From: a bacterium
Lineage (GTDB): Bacteria > UBA9089 > CG2-30-40-21
Assembly: GCA_018814245.1 (NCBI GenBank)
Contig: JAHIZN010000227.1
Span: 1 to 7,563, forward strand
Length of the DNA: 7,563 nucleotides
Direction of reading: 5' to 3'
The notes beneath the pieces were generated by a model. That model did no database searches, was not told where the DNA came from, and saw nothing but the letters and a program-made list of their open reading frames with translations. Position numbers and translations under genes: made by a program. Below, one piece after another: positions 6,438 to 7,563 of the stretch. Each line of letters begins with the position of its first letter. Position 1 is the first letter of the stretch.

Positions 6438-6463
6438 TGTCATTCCTGCGAATGCAGGAATCT
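6438..6463. repeat. REP-like hairpin unit
   Basis: TGTCATTCCTGCGAATGCAG followed by GAATCT. It contains a perfect 8-bp stem (ATTCCTGC 6442-6449, loop GAAT, GCAGGAAT 6454-6461). It shares the TGTCATT start and AATCT end with both inner arms of the neighbouring palindrome, so it looks like a third member of the same family. Similar TGTCATTCCCGCG-type units are, from memory, common dispersed repeats in many bacteria. Confidence 0.8.
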
Positions 6464-6536
6464 CCCTATCAAGCTATCAAGAATTAATGTTATGGTGTAT
6501 TAGTCTTTTCTGCTGATGCTCCCCCATTAAAAAGAC

Positions 6537-6566
6537 TTGACAATATCCAACATAATCTGTTATACT
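6537..6566 (+). promoter_or_regulatory. strong sigma70 promoter for the PorV-like gene
   Basis: TTGACA (6537-6542), an 18-nt spacer and TATACT (6561-6566, 5 of 6) make a good housekeeping promoter. Transcription should begin near 6573, leaving a leader of about 30 nt with GAGGGA (6593-6598) just before the ATG at 6603. The TTG of the -35 box is in frame with the gene but cannot be its start if this promoter is used. Confidence 0.85.
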
Positions 6567-6602
6567 TCATCAAGTAAGAGACGATTTATCTTGAGGGAAC
6601 AC

Positions 6603-7496
6603 ATGCAATATATAACCATTTTATTATGTATGATTATCTCTCTTAACGCTTCAGCCCAGTCACCATGCACAACCTTTTTGAGGATAGGGATTGATGCCAG
6701 GTCAGCCGGGTTGGGAGAGGCTTTTTGTGGTCTATCAGATGATGTCGGGGCTGTTTACTATAACCCTGCCGGGTTGGGATTTATTGAAAAGGCTGAGGTC
6801 TCTTTAACCCATACCAGTTGGCTTGAGGATATAGGGATTGAGTATGGTGGTCTGGCTTATCCCCTTGTTGATGGACATGCAATAGGTATGAATATGACTT
6901 ATCTGCATACACAGGATATTATAGAAAGGGATATACAGGGTACGGCTACAGGCAGATTCAGGGTTTATAACCTTAGTGCCGGACTTTCTTATGGTTATCA
7001 AGTAACCAAAAAGGTATCACTTGGGGCAAGCTTGAAGCATATCTCTGAAAGTAACCCATGGAGTAAAACAAGCACCAATGCAGTGGATGCAGGGGTAATG
7101 TGGCATCCATTATCATATATTTCACTTGGAGCAAGCATCCAAAATATAGGCAGAGGGATAAAGGCATCAAAAAATGAATATAATCTACCCTTAATCTCAA
7201 GGATAGGCATGGCTTACAAACCAATCGATAACTGTGTACTAATCATGGACTGCATCAGCTTTGACGGAAAAAAGTCTTTTATGGCTGCGGGGATAGAATA
7301 TGGTATTAGTCAGGCAATGATTCTCAGGGCAGGATATGAGACAAATCATGAAAATATGGTCTCTTTTAGCGGAGGGATGGGGCTTAAGATAGGAGAATAC
7401 CATCTGGACTATGCCTTTGTACCACATGATGATTTGGGGCTGACACACAGGGTATCTATTTGTGTTAAGGGACAAAAGATAAGGGACAAGGGATAA
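6603..7496 (+). CDS. PorV/PorQ-like outer-membrane beta-barrel protein, UPF0164 family
   Basis: A 297-residue protein with a signal peptide (MQYITILLCMIISLNASA, cut likely after Ala18). The mature start, with FLRIGIDARSAGLGEA (25-40), DDVGAVYYNPAGL (46-58), then alternating strand-like segments to LDYAFVPHDDLGLTHRVSI (268-286), is typical of the UPF0164/PorV group of outer-membrane barrels. In Bacteroidota PorV is a shuttle of type IX secretion that binds the C-terminal signal of cargo and brings it to the surface attachment complex. UPF0164 relatives outside that phylum are mostly of unknown role. I chose ATG 6603 over an upstream TTG because of the promoter, GAGGGA just upstream and the clean signal peptide. 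The last residues (KGQKIRDKG) and the stop come from the start of the heptamer array, so the C-terminus seems repeat-derived. It could serve the C25 protein; that is inference. Confidence 0.85.
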   Translation: MQYITILLCMIISLNASAQSPCTTFLRIGIDARSAGLGEAFCGLSDDVGAVYYNPAGLGFIEKAEVSLTHTSWLEDIGIEYGGLAYPLVDGHAIGMNMTYLHTQDIIERDIQGTATGRFRVYNLSAGLSYGYQVTKKVSLGASLKHISESNPWSKTSTNAVDAGVMWHPLSYISLGASIQNIGRGIKASKNEYNLPLISRIGMAYKPIDNCVLIMDCISFDGKKSFMAAGIEYGISQAMILRAGYETNHENMVSFSGGMGLKIGEYHLDYAFVPHDDLGLTHRVSICVKGQKIRDKG

Positions 7497-7563
7497 GGGA
7501 TAAGGGATAAGGGATAAGGGATAAGGGATAAGGGATAAGGGATAAGGGATAAGGGATAAGGGA
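7483..7563 (+). repeat. perfect GGGATAA heptamer tandem array, cut by window end
   Basis: One variant unit GGGACAA (7483-7489) is followed by ten perfect GGGATAA units from 7490 and a partial GGGA at the end. Upstream, 7468-7482 holds related, imperfect GGGACAAAAGATAA sequence. The first perfect unit provides the stop codon of the PorV-like gene. True length is unknown because the array leaves the window. Confidence 0.97.

Noticed and set aside
6255..6503. Open frame of 82 codons
   Set aside because: It runs through the 139-bp palindrome and the REP-like hairpin, has no ribosome site and no recognisable protein feature.
6537..6602. TTG 6537 as start of the PorV-like gene
   Set aside because: It is the -35 box of the promoter, and starting there would put 22 extra residues before a clean signal peptide.
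7483..7563. Telomere or linear replicon end
   Set aside because: Only a look-alike G-rich heptamer; bacterial linear ends use hairpins or protein-capped ends, and the array may continue into normal sequence.

Overview
This is a bacterial chromosome window with five protein genes, all on the plus strand. They form three apparent transcription units separated by dense short-repeat DNA. No rRNA, tRNA, CRISPR array or phage gene was found. The mix suggests a Gram-negative from an FCB-like or uncultivated candidate lineage: a secreted C25 (gingipain-family) peptidase with a FlgD-Ig/type IX-like C-terminal domain, a PorV/UPF0164-like outer-membrane beta-barrel, a GT39-type membrane glycosyltransferase and a WaaE-like glycosyltransferase. 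This assignment is inference, since no marker gene is present.

Layout: positions 1-107 hold a degenerate copy of a local repeat family. Unit 1 (157-3284) is a YdjM/DUF457-type membrane metal-dependent hydrolase overlapping by 4 bp (ATGA) a long secreted C25 peptidase. Positions 3285-3597 hold tandem and inverted copies of the repeat. Unit 2 (promoter 3598-3626, genes 3666-6217) is a GT39/PMT_2-like integral-membrane glycosyltransferase overlapping by 4 bp (GTGA) a family 2 glycosyltransferase. It ends in a hairpin that overlaps the last stop codon. Positions 6236-6536 hold a 139-bp nested palindrome and a REP-like hairpin. Unit 3 (promoter 6537-6566, gene 6603-7496) is the PorV-like protein. 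Its stop codon lies inside a perfect 7-bp tandem array (GGGATAA) that runs off the window end.

How the genes may work together: all five point to the cell envelope. In known type IX secretion, PorV helps move cargo with a C-terminal sorting domain to the surface, and PorU, itself a C25 peptidase, attaches it to LPS. Here a C25 protein with a sorting-like C-terminus, a PorV-like barrel and two surface-glycan glycosyltransferases sit together, but nothing in the window proves they share a pathway.

The most unusual feature is repeat DNA inside the C25 coding sequence. A perfect 28-bp palindrome, an 18-bp tandem duplication and a copy of the intergenic repeat are all read in frame. An intergenic copy, read on its minus strand, would encode nearly the same peptide (GCQGCYPLVP against GCQGCYTLAP in the gene).
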